Positions 1 to 12,100 of a stretch of DNA of 64,000 bases are shown one piece after another (the first letter of the stretch is position 1; each line of letters begins with the position of its first letter). This DNA is from Primula veris (lineage: Eukaryota > Streptophyta > Magnoliopsida > Ericales > Primulaceae). Position numbers and translations under genes: made by a program. Where the stretch lies: contig OY821745.1 in the NCBI GenBank assembly GCA_963682055.1, forward strand, positions 13,027,501-13,091,500. Direction: 5' to 3'. Below the pieces are notes generated by a model that saw nothing but the letters and a program-made list of their open reading frames with translations, did no database searches and was not told the origin of the DNA.

Positions 1-612
1 TGCACAAACATAATCACGGCCAACTCTACATAAAATGACACATGTCTGGGAAACATTAAAAATATTGCGTGTCAGGTAGGAGGTTTCCTCTACAACCTTT
101 ACTTTGTTGTCTTAGATTGGCCGATTAATCGGTGGTTATCTTAAAACAAAAATTCTTAATTACCTCTATAGAAACTCTTAACTACGATAATGATATTTTT
201 AGGTAATGCGGGGGTGACGTTTTGAGCCCTCTTAAAATGAGTATGTCATTGCCAATGCAAAAGCAAGAGATTATAGACCAAACAAACGTTCCACCATTGA
301 AATAAATGAGCATCGGTGCAACCGAACCGTTTATGAATTCCGTTATGTCACGAGACGACATTTCGTCTAGCCTTGTTTAAGTCACCCCAGTGGCAAACAA
401 GTAAATGCGAGAAGTCTCATCCTTTCATCTAGTTTCACCGCAACTGCGCCAACATTCATGTAAATATTTGTTTAGTCCTGTTTTTTAATCTGTGTTGAGT
501 TTTCGCAAGAATCCGATACTTATGTTTTTTTCTCCTTTCCCTTTTAATATAACTGGTGGGAAAACCCCCATATTTATTTTATATTAGTTATGATAAAAAA
601 AAATACGGGGAA
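1..612. other. Intergenic, no gene recognised
   Basis: No ORF with recognisable protein similarity, no RNA gene and no terminal-repeat element was found by eye. The stretch is AT-rich with short T runs. Positions 613-618 (AAAACC) are the left target duplication of the Copia element that follows. Confidence 0.5.
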
Positions 613-618
613 AAAACC

Positions 619-908
619 TATTAATATGTAAAATGTGTTTTTATACATACTTGTAATATTCTGTAACTTTAGGACTTTGTTGTAAATATGTTTTCTGTTA
701 CTTTTCATGAATAATGGACTGATTTGTAAAGTCCAGGAACTTGATGTATCTAGTATAAATACATTTGTACAACTATGTTGGAAATTAATAAAAAATCATT
801 TTATCTATTTTCTTTATGGGATTTTCTCCTCTCTCTCTCTATATATATATATATCATCAAGATCCGATCAAACTCCGGTCAAACATGGCCAGAATATGAA
901 ATTCTACA
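619..908 (+). repeat. 5' LTR of Copia A
   Basis: It matches 5580-5859 along its whole length with scattered differences. TATAAATA at 754-761 is a plausible LTR promoter TATA box. A CT-rich then TA-rich microsatellite lies near 830-855. It ends directly at the primer-binding site. Confidence 0.9.
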
Positions 909-918
909 TGGTATCAGA
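909..918 (+). other. Primer-binding site (tRNA-iMet type), Copia A
   Basis: TGGTATCAGA directly abuts the 5' LTR. This is the usual sequence complementary to the 3' end of plant initiator methionine tRNA in Copia elements. Confidence 0.85.
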
Positions 919-1200
919 TGTATTTTAGTCTTCGTTGTTCTTCTTTTTTGACAAATCAGCTCCTTCGACTGGTTTGATTATCTCTTCTTCTCTTATCTGA
1001 TTTGATAAATAGGTTATCTTTTATTCATTATTTTGTTGAATAATAGAGATCTATATTTAGTTTACTCCGTTTGCTGAGTTTTTTTTTGGAGTTAGTAATC
1101 GATTGATTGGATTCTTGGATATTTCGTAAGAGTTTCTTGATTTGATATGGGATTTGTTTAAATCTAGTTGTAATTTTGAGAGATTTAATAGATTGTTGAT

Positions 1201-4200
1201 ATGCCCATTCCTCATAATAATGATTTGGAACACCCTGTTAATCCACATGGTCAACCTCCTCTTGTTAATACTATGAACCCTTATTATATAGAAACCAATG
1301 AAAATACTAATATTAGCCTTGTTAATCTTGCGTTGAATGTCACAAATTTTCATAATTGGAGGAGGGCAATTGAAATTGCCATTGGGGGTAAGTCTAAGCT
1401 AGGGTTTGTTACTGGTACTTTACCATGTCCACCTGAAGATGATGTCTGGCATGGAGCCTGGGTTCAGTGTAATCTGATTGTTATGTCCTGGTTTCTTAAT
1501 TCTGTAAATCAAGAAATAGGGCAATCCATTCTATATGTTGATAAAGCTGCTAAGATGTGGAGAGAACTTACTGAGAGGTTTGATCAAAGCAACAAGGTCT
1601 ATTGTTCAAAAAGAATTATCACTTTCAGCTTACTTCACTAAGTTAGAAAATCATTGGAATACCCTGTCAGTTTTAAGTCCATGCCTAGATGCACCTGTGG
1701 TGCTAATGGAGGTTATACATGCAATTTTATCTCAACCATAGTTGCTAGGGAATATAGAATGTTTAAGATGATCTTTCTCATGAGCTTGAATGACCGGTAC
1801 TCACATGCTAGGAGTCAAATCTTACTTATGAAACCAATGCCTAGTTTGAATGATATGTATACAATGGTAGTACAAGAAGAAAAGGAAAAAAGTGTGCATA
1901 ATATGGGTGTAAATCAGAAATTTGGCTTTTGCCACTAGTAGTACTTGTATTCCTAGCCAAATTATGGGGGGCAACAATGTTAATAATGTGGCTAGGTTCA
2001 AGAATATGCAGAGGGGTGTTGTTAAGTGTTCTTTTGGTGGGTTGGATGGTCATGGCAAGGATAAATGTTATAATATTCATGGGTATTCACCAGGGTAGAA
2101 AGCAAGACCAAAGGTTTTTAAGGGGTCACAGAAAGGGTATGGTGGTAATGCACCGTGGGCTCATATGATTTCAATGAGTCAAGATTCAATAGGTCTAGGT
2201 GTTTTTGGTGGACAAGGGGTTCTAGGTCCACATGGTCAGATGGGTATGAGCCAGTGGGGTGTGCAGCAAAGTCAGAGTTCTGTGCCATCAGTCTGTTATC
2301 CACCTGGGTATGCATAAAGACCTTTACACTCACCTTTTCAGGTAGCTTAGCAAGGGGTAAAAGTGAGTGACAATACTAATGGGCAAGTTTCTAATTGCCA
2401 ATCATCTCAGTTGTGCCTTGCTCAAACCTTGTCTTCACTGGTATGTCAGTTATACCATCTCATGATGTTTCTAATACTAATATTTGGATTATTGATAGTG
2501 GAGCAAGTGAACACATGGTTAATTCTATTTCTTATTTTTCTGAGGTTCACAAAGCTTTTAATTCACATGTTAATTTACATAATGGACAAACTGCTAGTAT
2601 AAATCACATAAGTACCATAGTTTTTAACACTGGTTTAGTTATGTGCAATGTTATGTGTATCTACTTTTAACTTTAACTTAGTATCAGTTAGCAAGCTGAC
2701 TAGGGACTCAGGGTATAGTTTATTTTTCTCATCTAAGACATGTTTGATTTAGGACCAGGTCTCCTTGAACATGATTGGTAAAGCAGATGAATACAATGAC
2801 CTTTATTTTCTTAATAAAAGTGATATTAATGATATGGTTTCTTTGACTAATGTTTCTAGTAATTCAATTTCTGTAAAAGATCAAGATTTGTGGCATGTTG
2901 GGATGGGTCATCGATCACAAGTTATACTTAAAGCTCTTGTAAATAGTTTGAATTCCAGTAATAAATTTGTTTTTTCAAATGTTTCTTGTGATGTCTGTCA
3001 TTTTCCAAACATAAGAAATTTTTTTGTCCTGTTAGTTTAACCAAAACAAAAAATGCTTTTGAGTTAATATAGTGTGATTTATGGGGAACGTATCTTGTTC
3101 CTACTATGGATGGTTATAGCTTTTTTCTTACTATTGTGGATGATTTTAGTAGGTGTACTTGGGTTTTCTTGATGAGGTATAAGTCTGAAACTAGAGTCAT
3201 TATACCTAATTTTCATAAAATGGTTTCTAGTCAGTTTAGTTCTAAAATTAAAATCTTAAGGAGTGATATTGGTAAAGAATTTAATTTAGTAAATTTTTAC
3301 TTATCCAATGGTATAATTCATCTAAAAAGTTGTATTGATAGACCACATCAAAATCGAGTAATAGAAAAGAAACACCAGCATTTGTTGAATGTAGCTAGAA
3401 CTTTAAAGTTTCAATCAAATATGCATGTTGTTTTTTGGGGTGACTGTGTTTTGACTGCTGCATATATAATAAATAGAACTCCATCACCTTTGCTATCTAA
3501 TAAGTCTCCGTATGAGTTATTATACTCACAAAAACCTGTTTATTCACATTTGAAAGTATTCGAATGTTTGTGTTTTGCTAGTTATTTGGCTAGAAACATG
3601 AGTAAATTTGATCCTAGAAGGAAGAAATGTGTTTTTTTTAGTATATGGTACAAGTGTAAAAGGGTATAAATTACTTGATATTAGCAGTAATGAGATATTT
3701 ATGTCAAAAGATTTAGTTTTTTTATGAAAATGTATTTCCCTTTTTTTATAATAAAACTAGTATGCTTGATAATGAAGATGGTTTTTTTTTAGTGAATATT
3801 GGTTGTTCAAACAGTATTAAAACACAAGAGGCTGATAATGATAATAGAACTCAAAATGAAAGACCAAAAAGAATAACAAAAGCACCTCAATACTTGAAAG
3901 ATTTTCATTGCAGTTCTGATAATTTTGATAATGTTTATTCATTTGTGAATTACCCTTTATCTTCTTCTATTTCATTTGAACACATGTCTCCTAATTATAA
4001 GTCTTTCAGTATGAATGTTTCTTCTGTCATAGAGCCTAAAACTTATAAGAAAGCCTTTACTGATCCACTGTGGGTAGAAGCAATGGAAAATGAAATAAAA
4101 GCTTTAGAAGACAATAAAACTTGAGTTTTAACTAAATTACCTGATAATAAGCAACCTATAGGGTGTAAGTAGGTGTAAAAAATAAAACATAAGTCAGATG

Positions 4201-5562
4201 GTACTATAGAAAGTTATAAGACTAGACTTGTAGTTAAGGGGTACACACCAGAATAGGGAATAGATTATGAGAGTACATTTTGACTTATAGCAAAAATGTC
4301 CACTGTTAGATTTTTTTGGCTGTAGGAGATTCTAAAGATTGGTTTTTAGCTCAAATAGATGTAAATAATGATTTCTTGCATGAAGAGTTAAATGAAAAAG
4401 TATATATGTTATTACCACCAGGATTTTATAAAACTGGTGATTCACTTGTATATAAGTTACAAAAGTCACTTTATGGCTTAAAACAACCTTCTAGGTAGTG
4501 GTTTTCTAAACTTAGTAATGCTATTATAGAATTTGGTTTTGTTAAGTCTTATGCTGATCATTCCTTATTTACATTACAGAGGGGTAACGGCTTTCTTGCT
4601 TTGTTAGTATATGTGGATGATATCATTTTAAGAAGTCCTTCTTCTGATTTAATTAATACAATTAAGCATTTTTTGAATGAAAAATTCAAGTTAAAGGATT
4701 TAGGACCATTAAGGTATTTTCTAGGATTAGAAGTGGCAAGAAGTAAAAAAGGTATTCACATTTGTCAAACAAAGTATGCACTTGAATAGTTAGCTAATAC
4801 ATGCCAATTGGCTGCGAAACCCATTTATTTTCCCATGGATACTAAACTAAAGCTAATTAATGATCAAAATAGTGTTATCACTGATATTAAGTCTTATAGA
4901 TGTTTAATTGATAGATTATTGTAGTTAACAATTAAAATGTCAGATATTACTTTTTCTGTACATGCTCTTAGTCAATTTTTAGCACCACCTACAAAGGTAC
5001 ATTTTGATGCTGCAATATGGATTTTGAGATATGTCGAAATGGCTCCAGCACAAGGTATATTTTTCTCATCCTCTTCTAATTTACAGTTAAAAGCTTGTAG
5101 TGATAGTGACTGGGCATGTTGTACCACTACAAGGAGGTCAGTAACAGGGTTTTGTGTTTTTCTGGGTGACTATTTGATTAATTGAAAAAAGAAGAAGCAA
5201 AATATGATTTATAGGAGTTCTTGTAAAAATGAGTACATGGCCTTAGCCAATACCAGCTGTGAGATAGTTTAGCATTTACAATTATTGAAAGATTTTGTTA
5301 TATCTCAAAATAGTGCAGTTACTTTATTTACTGGCAGTAAATCCTCTTTAGCATTAGTTGATAATCCAGTAAACCATGAAAAAACAAAGCATATTGAAAT
5401 AGACTGTCATTTTATAAGAGAAAAGATTGATGCTGGTATTGTTCATCCATTATATGTATCTTCTGATAATAATTTAGCAGATTTGTTTACCAAAGCATTG
5501 GAAAATTCAGTATTTCAAGTTTTATTGTCCAAAATGCGAGTTTTATCTTTGCACTCTCCTTT
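1201..5562 (+). pseudogene. Degenerate Copia gag-pol of Copia A
   Basis: The surviving pieces are collinear with Copia B. The gag N-terminus with NPYYIETNEN is at 1201-1641. The protease IDSGASEHM follows at about 2490, then the LWHVGMGH pre-integrase motif at about 2890. The integrase core at 3106-3669 retains its glutamate (VIEKKHQH). Reverse transcriptase with YVDDI is at about 4610, and RNase H runs from about 5090 to 5560. Several stops replace tryptophan codons of the related copy: TGA at 4122, TAG at 4170, TGA at 5183 and TAG at 5270. All of these are G-to-A changes. A 4-bp insertion near the end makes the last frame run into the 3' LTR. There are also frameshifts in gag and around 3650-3730. 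No functional polyprotein is possible. Confidence 0.92.
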
Positions 5563-5579
5563 CCATCTTGAGAGGGGTT

Positions 5580-5859
5580 TATTAATATGTAAAATGTGTT
5601 TTTACATACTTGTAATATTATGTAGCTTTAGGACTTTGTTGTAAATATGTTCTATTACTTTGCATTAATAATGGACTGATTTGTAAAGTTCAGGTACTTG
5701 ATGTATATAGTATAAATACATTTGTACATGTATTTTGGAAATTAATAAAAAAATCATTTTATCTGTTTTCTTTATGTGATTTTCTCCTCTCTCTCTCTCT
5801 ATATATATATATATTTCATCAAAATCCGATCAAACATGACAAGAATATGAAATTCTACA
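5580..5859 (+). repeat. 3' LTR of Copia A
   Basis: It aligns to 619-908 with substitutions and small indels. It ends CTACA and is followed by the AAAACC target duplication at 5860-5865. The visible divergence from the 5' LTR is much greater than between the two LTRs of Copia B. Confidence 0.9.
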
Positions 5860-6179
5860 AAAACCCCCCAAGTTTTTTTCTCCTTTCAACGAGGACAATG
5901 TGTTACTCCTATTTAGTTGAGGGAAGGTACATGATCATTTTTAGAAAACTTTAAAAAAATTTGAAGGATTTATTTTTATCACGTGATTTTTCATTTATTT
6001 TTTGCTATAAAAACCCTTATCACTTTTCCTTTCTCTCATTTGTATCTCTCGCTTGTGATAATTTTTTTAAAGTTTCATCATTACTGAGAAATTTTTTGTC
6101 ACACTTGAGTTTTTCAAGTTTTACGCTTTTTTTTTTGTATTGATATAGAACAAGCACATTTTGTAGATAACTAATTAAG

Positions 6180-6715
6180 ATACCACATATGGTGAGCACC
6201 AACACGAGTGTTTGACATAGTTTAACCATGCAACATCTTTCGACAAGTACTTGCTCTTTAACCATGACACCACACATTCATGTGTATTACATCCATTTAG
6301 GACACAACACGGTTTGGATACAACACTTAATAAATTATATTATTTATATAGGTTTTCATATATTCAATTTACCAAAATAAATAAAAATTATAAATATATT
6401 AATTGAAACTGACAAATCTTAGTAATAAGTATTTTTTTTATTTGAATGTTTTGTTAACTATTGAGATATAATTGTAAAATTTAAAAATTAAATGATTTTT
6501 TTTTTTAACGATAATTTGTGTTATCATGTCCTTAAAGTGTTCACGACATTTCGGAAAGTGTTCGAAGCGTGTCCGTAAATGTCTCCATGGTCAAGAGGCA
6601 ATGAGTTAGCGATACGAAAACCGAAGTGTCTGACACATGAAATGGATTGGAGAATTGGTGTCGGACACTGACGCGTGTCGGATACGACACGTTTATATTT
6701 TTTTCGGAATGTCTG
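6180..6715. repeat. Dispersed repeat of the GTGTCGGACAC type, copy 1
   Basis: An AT-rich centre is flanked by blocks rich in CGTGTC, GACACG and GTGTCGGACAC motifs (for example around 6660-6700). A related arrangement, including the shared ACAACACTTAA-type block followed by TA-rich sequence, occurs at 16255-16770. Class and exact ends are not resolved. No ORF is associated. Confidence 0.45.
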
Positions 6716-6845
6716 TGTATGATATATAGCCTAGAAATTATCTTAGTGTGATATTAGGGTTTATAACGTTATCAAAGAAAAAGTTAATGAACTATTATGT
6801 CTGGTTAATATTTTACATTGACAATATATGCAAAGCAGTTGTATT

Positions 6846-7105
6846 TAGGGATGGGCAAAAACCGGAAAAACCGAACCGAACCGATAATCGAACCGAAAAA
6901 AATCGAAACAAAAAAATCGAAATTTTTTTGGGTCGGTTTCGGTTTTCAATAAAACCGAACCGAAAAAGACCGGAAACAACCGAAAAAACCCGAAAAATAT
7001 CGAAAAATAAAAAATAAAACTGAAAAATAACCGAAACTGGACCGAAAAAACCGGTTCGGTTCGGTCTAAAAAATAAAAAGACCGAAACCGAAAAATATGC
7101 TCTTG
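6846..7105 (+). mobile_element. hAT-type MITE rich in CCGAAA units, right end missing
   Basis: It begins TAGGGATGGGCAAAAACCGG, like the left terminus of the complete copy at 46156-46432, and continues as an irregular run of ACCGAA and CCGAAA units. The inverted right terminus seen in the other copy is absent here, so this copy appears deleted at its right end. The reading frames through it are low-complexity artefacts. Confidence 0.65.
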
Positions 7106-7138
7106 ATATCCATGATATAGATCGAGATTGTTGGCAAA

Positions 7139-7220
7139 ATATGACTGAGATAATAAATCCTCTCAAAGATATGACAGAGATAATAAATCCTCCAAAGATA
7201 TGACAGAGATAATAAATAAG
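7139..7220 (+). repeat. Three tandem copies of a ~29-bp unit
   Basis: Units starting ATATGACWGAGATAATAAAT begin at 7139, 7169 and 7198. The last one is truncated. They directly follow the deleted MITE end. Confidence 0.85.
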
Positions 7221-8443
7221 GAGAACTTTCTATATTTACTTTATCGGTTTGGCCAATAAGTACCCCGTATTGTTTAATCCTTATATATATAAGTTAAATC
7301 CATATACTTATTTATGACTATTAAAAATCCAATTGATTCTTTAATTTATGAATTAATAGTTTATAGTGATAATATTTACAAGTGATGTATTTTATGGTTT
7401 CGTAAACTAAAAATTATTTTTTCCAACACAATAAAACTTAAATAAAAACATGAAACACTATTTAAAACTAACATAAAATTAAATATTAATTAAATAAAAA
7501 AACTAAAAACTAATTTTTCAACACAATAAAACCCAAATAAAAATATAAAAAGCTAGTTGAAACTATTTTAAAAATTAAAAAAAAATCCTCTCTTAAGAAT
7601 ATTCAGAATTGACTATATGAAAATAAATGAAATAAAATATTGATACATTCGTTTCTTTAACAAATTATTCACTATAAATTTACATATATTTCCTCCAAAT
7701 CTCTCTACAAAAAGTACTTCCATATATAATTATAAATATTAAATAATTATGATAGTTGTTAAATATGTTATCTTAATTGGTTTTCTCGACTACTTCAATT
7801 TTTTTTACAGTTTCCGATACAGGTACGGTACGTCATTTCAAGTACGGTATACATGAAGAAAAAAATAAACGTCAAATTTCATACCGAAAAAGTACCGGAT
7901 ATATCGTTAGCATACGCATGCTATTCCGAATCCATACCGATGTGGTCAAAGAAATACCGAGTACTTGAAATAGCGGCGTACCCGTATCGGGTACTTAGAG
8001 AAACAATTTCTAAAGTATATACTTGTGATACCTAGGTGTGTATTTATGCAATACATGTATTGGGAAAAAATAAGAATATTTTTTAACATGATTTGCCTCA
8101 ACCTTGGATTTATTATATTGTTATTGATTTTCTCGATTTTTTTTAACGTTTTTTTGAATTTAAATATATTTTCCTAAAATAAATTAATTTTAATTTTGTT
8201 TTTCCCTAAAAAGCCGAAATTGAAACCAAAACGAAGCATTTTTTCATAGTTTTTGTTGACCATTATATTAGATTTATTTTGATCCAATCGACCTCAAAAA
8301 ACTAGGACAAACTATCCTAAATAAAAACATTAGGGTAGCAAAATTGGATCCTTATTGAAGTGCGGAAAGAACTTTAAAACTGCTAGTTTAACCCAATTAA
8401 AATAATTGTGCAACTGCATCTCTCTTTACCCAGAAAAGCATTT
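7221..8443. other. AT-rich intergenic stretch
   Basis: No gene was recognised. Around 7805-8005 there is a block with repeated GTACCG, TACCGA and GTACTT words that may be a degenerate repeat. The rest is AT-rich. The final bases CGTTC (8444-8448) are the left target duplication of Copia B. Confidence 0.4.
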
Positions 8444-8448
8444 CGTTC

Positions 8449-8893
8449 TATTAAGTATAAAACTATGAAATTGTAAAGATTCTGGATCAAGTATCCAGAA
8501 TAAGTACTTTATAAAGTACTTGTACTAATTTGTAAGTTCTGGATACTTGATGTATCCAGAATAAATGGTCTGTGAAGTTTATTGTTACTTATGAAATATG
8601 TTGGACTTATTTGTAAGGAACTGGATACTTGATGTATCTAATGTTGTAACAGTTTATTGTTACTTATGAAATATGTTGGACTGATTTGTAAGGAACTGTA
8701 TACTTGATGTATCCAGTATAAATACTGTGTAAAGCTGTGATTAATAAATAAGAAAGTTTCATTATTTCGTTTATATATCTCTCTCTCTCTATAACAGCTT
8801 ATAAGCTGATATATATATATGTATATACATATATACCTAATTCATCAAACAGCCATAACTGGGTTCGATTAAACCCAGATCATCATTTCTACA
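8449..8893 (+). repeat. 5' LTR of Copia B, rich in palindromes
   Basis: It ends CTACA, immediately before the primer site. The inside is unusually rich in inverted repeats. TCTGGAT pairs with ATCCAGA (8481-8499). AAGTACTT occurs twice (8502-8521). CTGGATAC pairs with GTATCCAG (8539-8559). CAGCTTATAAGCTG is at 8795-8808. CTGGGTT pairs with AACCCAG (8859-8878). A 75-bp unit is tandemly duplicated (8576-8650, then 8651 to about 8716). Confidence 0.93.
8717..8724 (+). promoter_or_regulatory. Putative TATA box in 5' LTR of Copia B
   Basis: TATAAATA sits between the palindromic upstream half and the downstream half of the LTR. The same octamer is at the equivalent place in Copia A (754-761) and in the 3' LTR (13798-13805). 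Promoter function is inferred from position and conservation. Confidence 0.55.
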
Positions 8894-8903
8894 TGGTATC
8901 AGA
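8894..8903 (+). other. Primer-binding site (tRNA-iMet type), Copia B
   Basis: TGGTATCAGA directly follows the 5' LTR, as in Copia A. Confidence 0.88.
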
Positions 8904-9162
8904 TGTGTTTGGGGGGTCTCCGCTGCGTATTTCTCCATAATAAATCAGCTCTTATGACTGGTTTGCTTGTTTCTTCTCTTTCTCTTTAATTACACAATAG
9001 GTTGATCTTTATTCACTTCTTGATTGAATAATTGATAACTGTAATTGGTAATAATAGATTGGTAATCGATTGGTGGTATTCTTGGATTTTCTGATTAGGG
9101 TTCTTGGTTGATTTTGGGGTTTTATGTTTTAGACCTAATTTTCTTTTATATAAAAGCCAGAT

Positions 9163-12100
9163 ATGTCGATTCCTCCGAATAATGATTACGAAAATCATGT
9201 TAATCCACCCATTCAACCACCTGTTGTTAGCACTATGAACCCTTATTATATAGGAACCAATGAAAACACTAGTACTAGTCTTGTTAATCCTATTTTAAAT
9301 GGGACTAATTTTCATAATTGGAGGAGGGCAATGGAAATTGCCATTGGGGCTAAATCAAAATTAGGGTTTGTTACTGGAACTTTGGTATGTCCAACTGAGA
9401 ATGATGTATGGTATGGGGCATGGGTTCAATGCAATTTAATTGTTATGTCTTGGATTCTTAATTCTGTGAATCAAGAAATAGGACAATCTATTCTTTATGT
9501 TGATAATGCTGCTAGAATGTGGAGAGAGCTTAATGAGAGATTTGCTCAAAGTAATGAGGCTAGAATCTATGAAATTCATCAAGAAATACATTCTATTGTT
9601 TAAAAAGACTTAACCATTTCAGCTTATTTTACTAGGTTAGAAACTCATTGGAACACCTTGTCTGTTTTAAGTCCTTTACCTAGATGCACCTGTGGAATTA
9701 CTGGGGGTTGTACTTGTAATTTTATGGCTGCTATAGTTGCTAGGGAGCATAGGATGTTCAAAATGATTTTTCTAATGGGTTTGAATGATCAATATTCACA
9801 TGTTAGGAGCCAGATCTTGCTAATGAAACCAATGCCTAGTTTAAATGACATGTATACTATGTTAATACAAGAAGAAAAGCAAAGGAGTGTACATAACATG
9901 GCTGTAAATCAGAATATGGTTTTGAATCAGAATATGGCTTTTGCCATTAATAGTACTGGTACTTCTAACCAGAATATGGTAGGCAGTAATGCTAGTAATG
10001 TGGCTAGATTCAAGAATGTACAGAGGGGTGTTATTAAGTGTTCTTTCTGTGGTTTAGATGGTCATGGGAAGGATAAATGTTATAAAATTCATGGGTATCC
10101 ACCAGGATGGAAAAGTAGACCAAGGTCTAATTTTAATGGTTCACAGAAAGGTTATAGTAGTAATGTACCAAGGGCTAATGTGATTTCAATGAATCAAGAT
10201 TCAGTAGGTCAGATAGGAATTAGCCAGAGGGGTGTGTATCAAGATCAGAGTGTATGTCCTTCATCTAGTCATACAACAACTCCTCTAGATTTACCTCAGC
10301 AAGGTGTAGAAGCTGGTAACATTTTTAATGGGCAATCTCAGGGTGTATCTTGCTCAAATCTTGCTTTCACTGGTATGTCAGGTATACCAATTTCTTACTC
10401 TTCTTTTGTCTTAAATAAAGGTTTTTTATCTCCTAATATTTGGATTATTGATAGTGGAGCTAGTGAACACATGGTTAATTCAGTTTCTTATTTTTCTAAG
10501 TCACAGAAAATTTTTAATTCACATGCTAATTTACCTAATGGACAAACTGCTAGTATTAGTCACATAGGAACTATAGTTTTTAACACAGGTTTAGTTCTAT
10601 GCAATGTTCTTTGTGTACCTACTTTCAATTTTAACTTGGTATCTGTTAGTAAATTAACTAGGGATTCAGGATATAGTTTAGTTTTTTCATCTAAGGCTTG
10701 TTTGATTCAGGACCAGGTCTCCTTGAAGATGATTGGTAGAGCAGCTGAAAATGATGGCCTTTATTTTCTTAATAAGAGTGAGCTTAATAATGTTGTTTCT
10801 GTGAATAATGTTTCTAGTAGTTCAATTTCTGTAAAAGAACAAAAGTTGTGGCATGATAGGATGGGTCATCCATCACAGGTTGTACTCAAAATTCTTGCAA
10901 ACAGTTTGAATCCCTGTAATAAGTTTGTTTTTTTCAATAATCCTTGTGATATCTGTCATTTTGCCAAACATAAGAAAAATCCTTGTCCTATTAGCTTGAC
11001 CAAAGCAATAAATGCTTTTGATTTAATACATTGTGATTTATGGGGACCTTATTCTGTTCCTACTTTAGATGGTTATAGGTTTTTTCTTACTATTGTAGAA
11101 GATTTTAGTAGGTGTACTTGGGTTTTTTTGATGAAACAGAAGTCTGAAACTGCAGTCATTCTTCCTAATTTTCATAAAATGGTTTCTACTCAGTTTAATT
11201 CTAAAATTAAAATATTAAGAAGTGATAATGGTACAGAATTTAGTTTAGTAAATCTCTACTTAGATAATGGCATAATACATCAAACAAGCTGTGTAGATAG
11301 GCCACAGCAAAATGGAGTAGTGAAAAGGAAACACCAACACTTATTGAATATAGCTAGAGCTTTAAGGTTTCAATCAAACATTCCTATTAATTTTTGGGGT
11401 GAATGTGTGTTGACTGCTGCTTATATAATAAACAGAACTCCTTCTCTTTTATTGTCTAATAAGTCTCCTTTTGAGCTTTTATATTCTAAGAAACCTGTAT
11501 ATTCTCATTTGAAAGTTTTTGGATGTTTATGTTTTGCTAATTCTTTGGCTAGAAACAGAAGTAAATTTGATTCTAAAAGTAAAAAATGTGTTTTTTTAGG
11601 ATATGGCACTAGTATAAAAGGATATAAATTACTGGATATCAAAAGTAATGAGGTTTTTTTGTCAAAAGATGTAGTTTTTTATGAAAATGTTTTTCCTTTC
11701 TTTGATAATCAGATTAGTATGCTTGATATTGAAAATGATTTTCTAATGGATATTGATTGTTCAAAGACTGATACAAGACAAGGGTTTGATGAGGTGGTTA
11801 ACATTAAAGGTGAAAGACCAAAAAGAACAACAAAGGCACCTCGGTATTTAAAAGACTTTCATTGCAGTACTGGTAATATTTCTGATATTTCTTCATCTAT
11901 GAACTATCCCTTATCTTCTTTTGTTTCTTATAAACATGTGTCTCCTACTTATAAATCCTTCAGTTTAAATGTTTCTTCTGCTATAGAACCTAAAACTTAT
12001 AAACAAGCTTCTATTGATTTTAAATGGGTAGAGGCAATGGAAAATGAAATCAAAGCTTTAGAAGATAACAAAACTTGGGTTTTAACTAAATTACCTTTTA

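Larger units (their letters stand above)
619..5859 (+). mobile_element. Copia A: full-length, decayed LTR retrotransposon
   Basis: Two similar LTRs (290 and 280 bp) flank a degenerate Copia gag-pol in the order gag, zinc knuckle, protease, integrase, reverse transcriptase, RNase H. A 6-bp direct repeat AAAACC (613-618 and 5860-5865) flanks the element, consistent with a target duplication. A tRNA-iMet-type primer site follows the 5' LTR and a purine tract (around 5569-5578) precedes the 3' LTR. Both LTRs start TATTAA and end CTACA, so the termini are TA...CA rather than the canonical TG...CA. Copia B has the same termini, so this is a family trait. The proteins are close to those of Copia B but riddled with stops and frameshifts, so this copy is older and cannot make its own proteins. 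An Ale/Retrofit-like lineage is my inference from the gag type. Confidence 0.93.

Noticed and set aside
707..928. Short plus-strand ORF
   Set aside because: It lies almost entirely in the Copia A LTR and has no protein features.
6748..7166. ORFs on both strands over the CCGAAA repeat
   Set aside because: They arise from the simple-repeat body of a MITE, and both strands are open for that reason.
8859..8878. GGGTTCGATTAAACCC looks like a tRNA T-arm
   Set aside because: No acceptor, D or anticodon stem surrounds it. It is a hairpin near the end of the Copia LTR and recurs in the 3' LTR.
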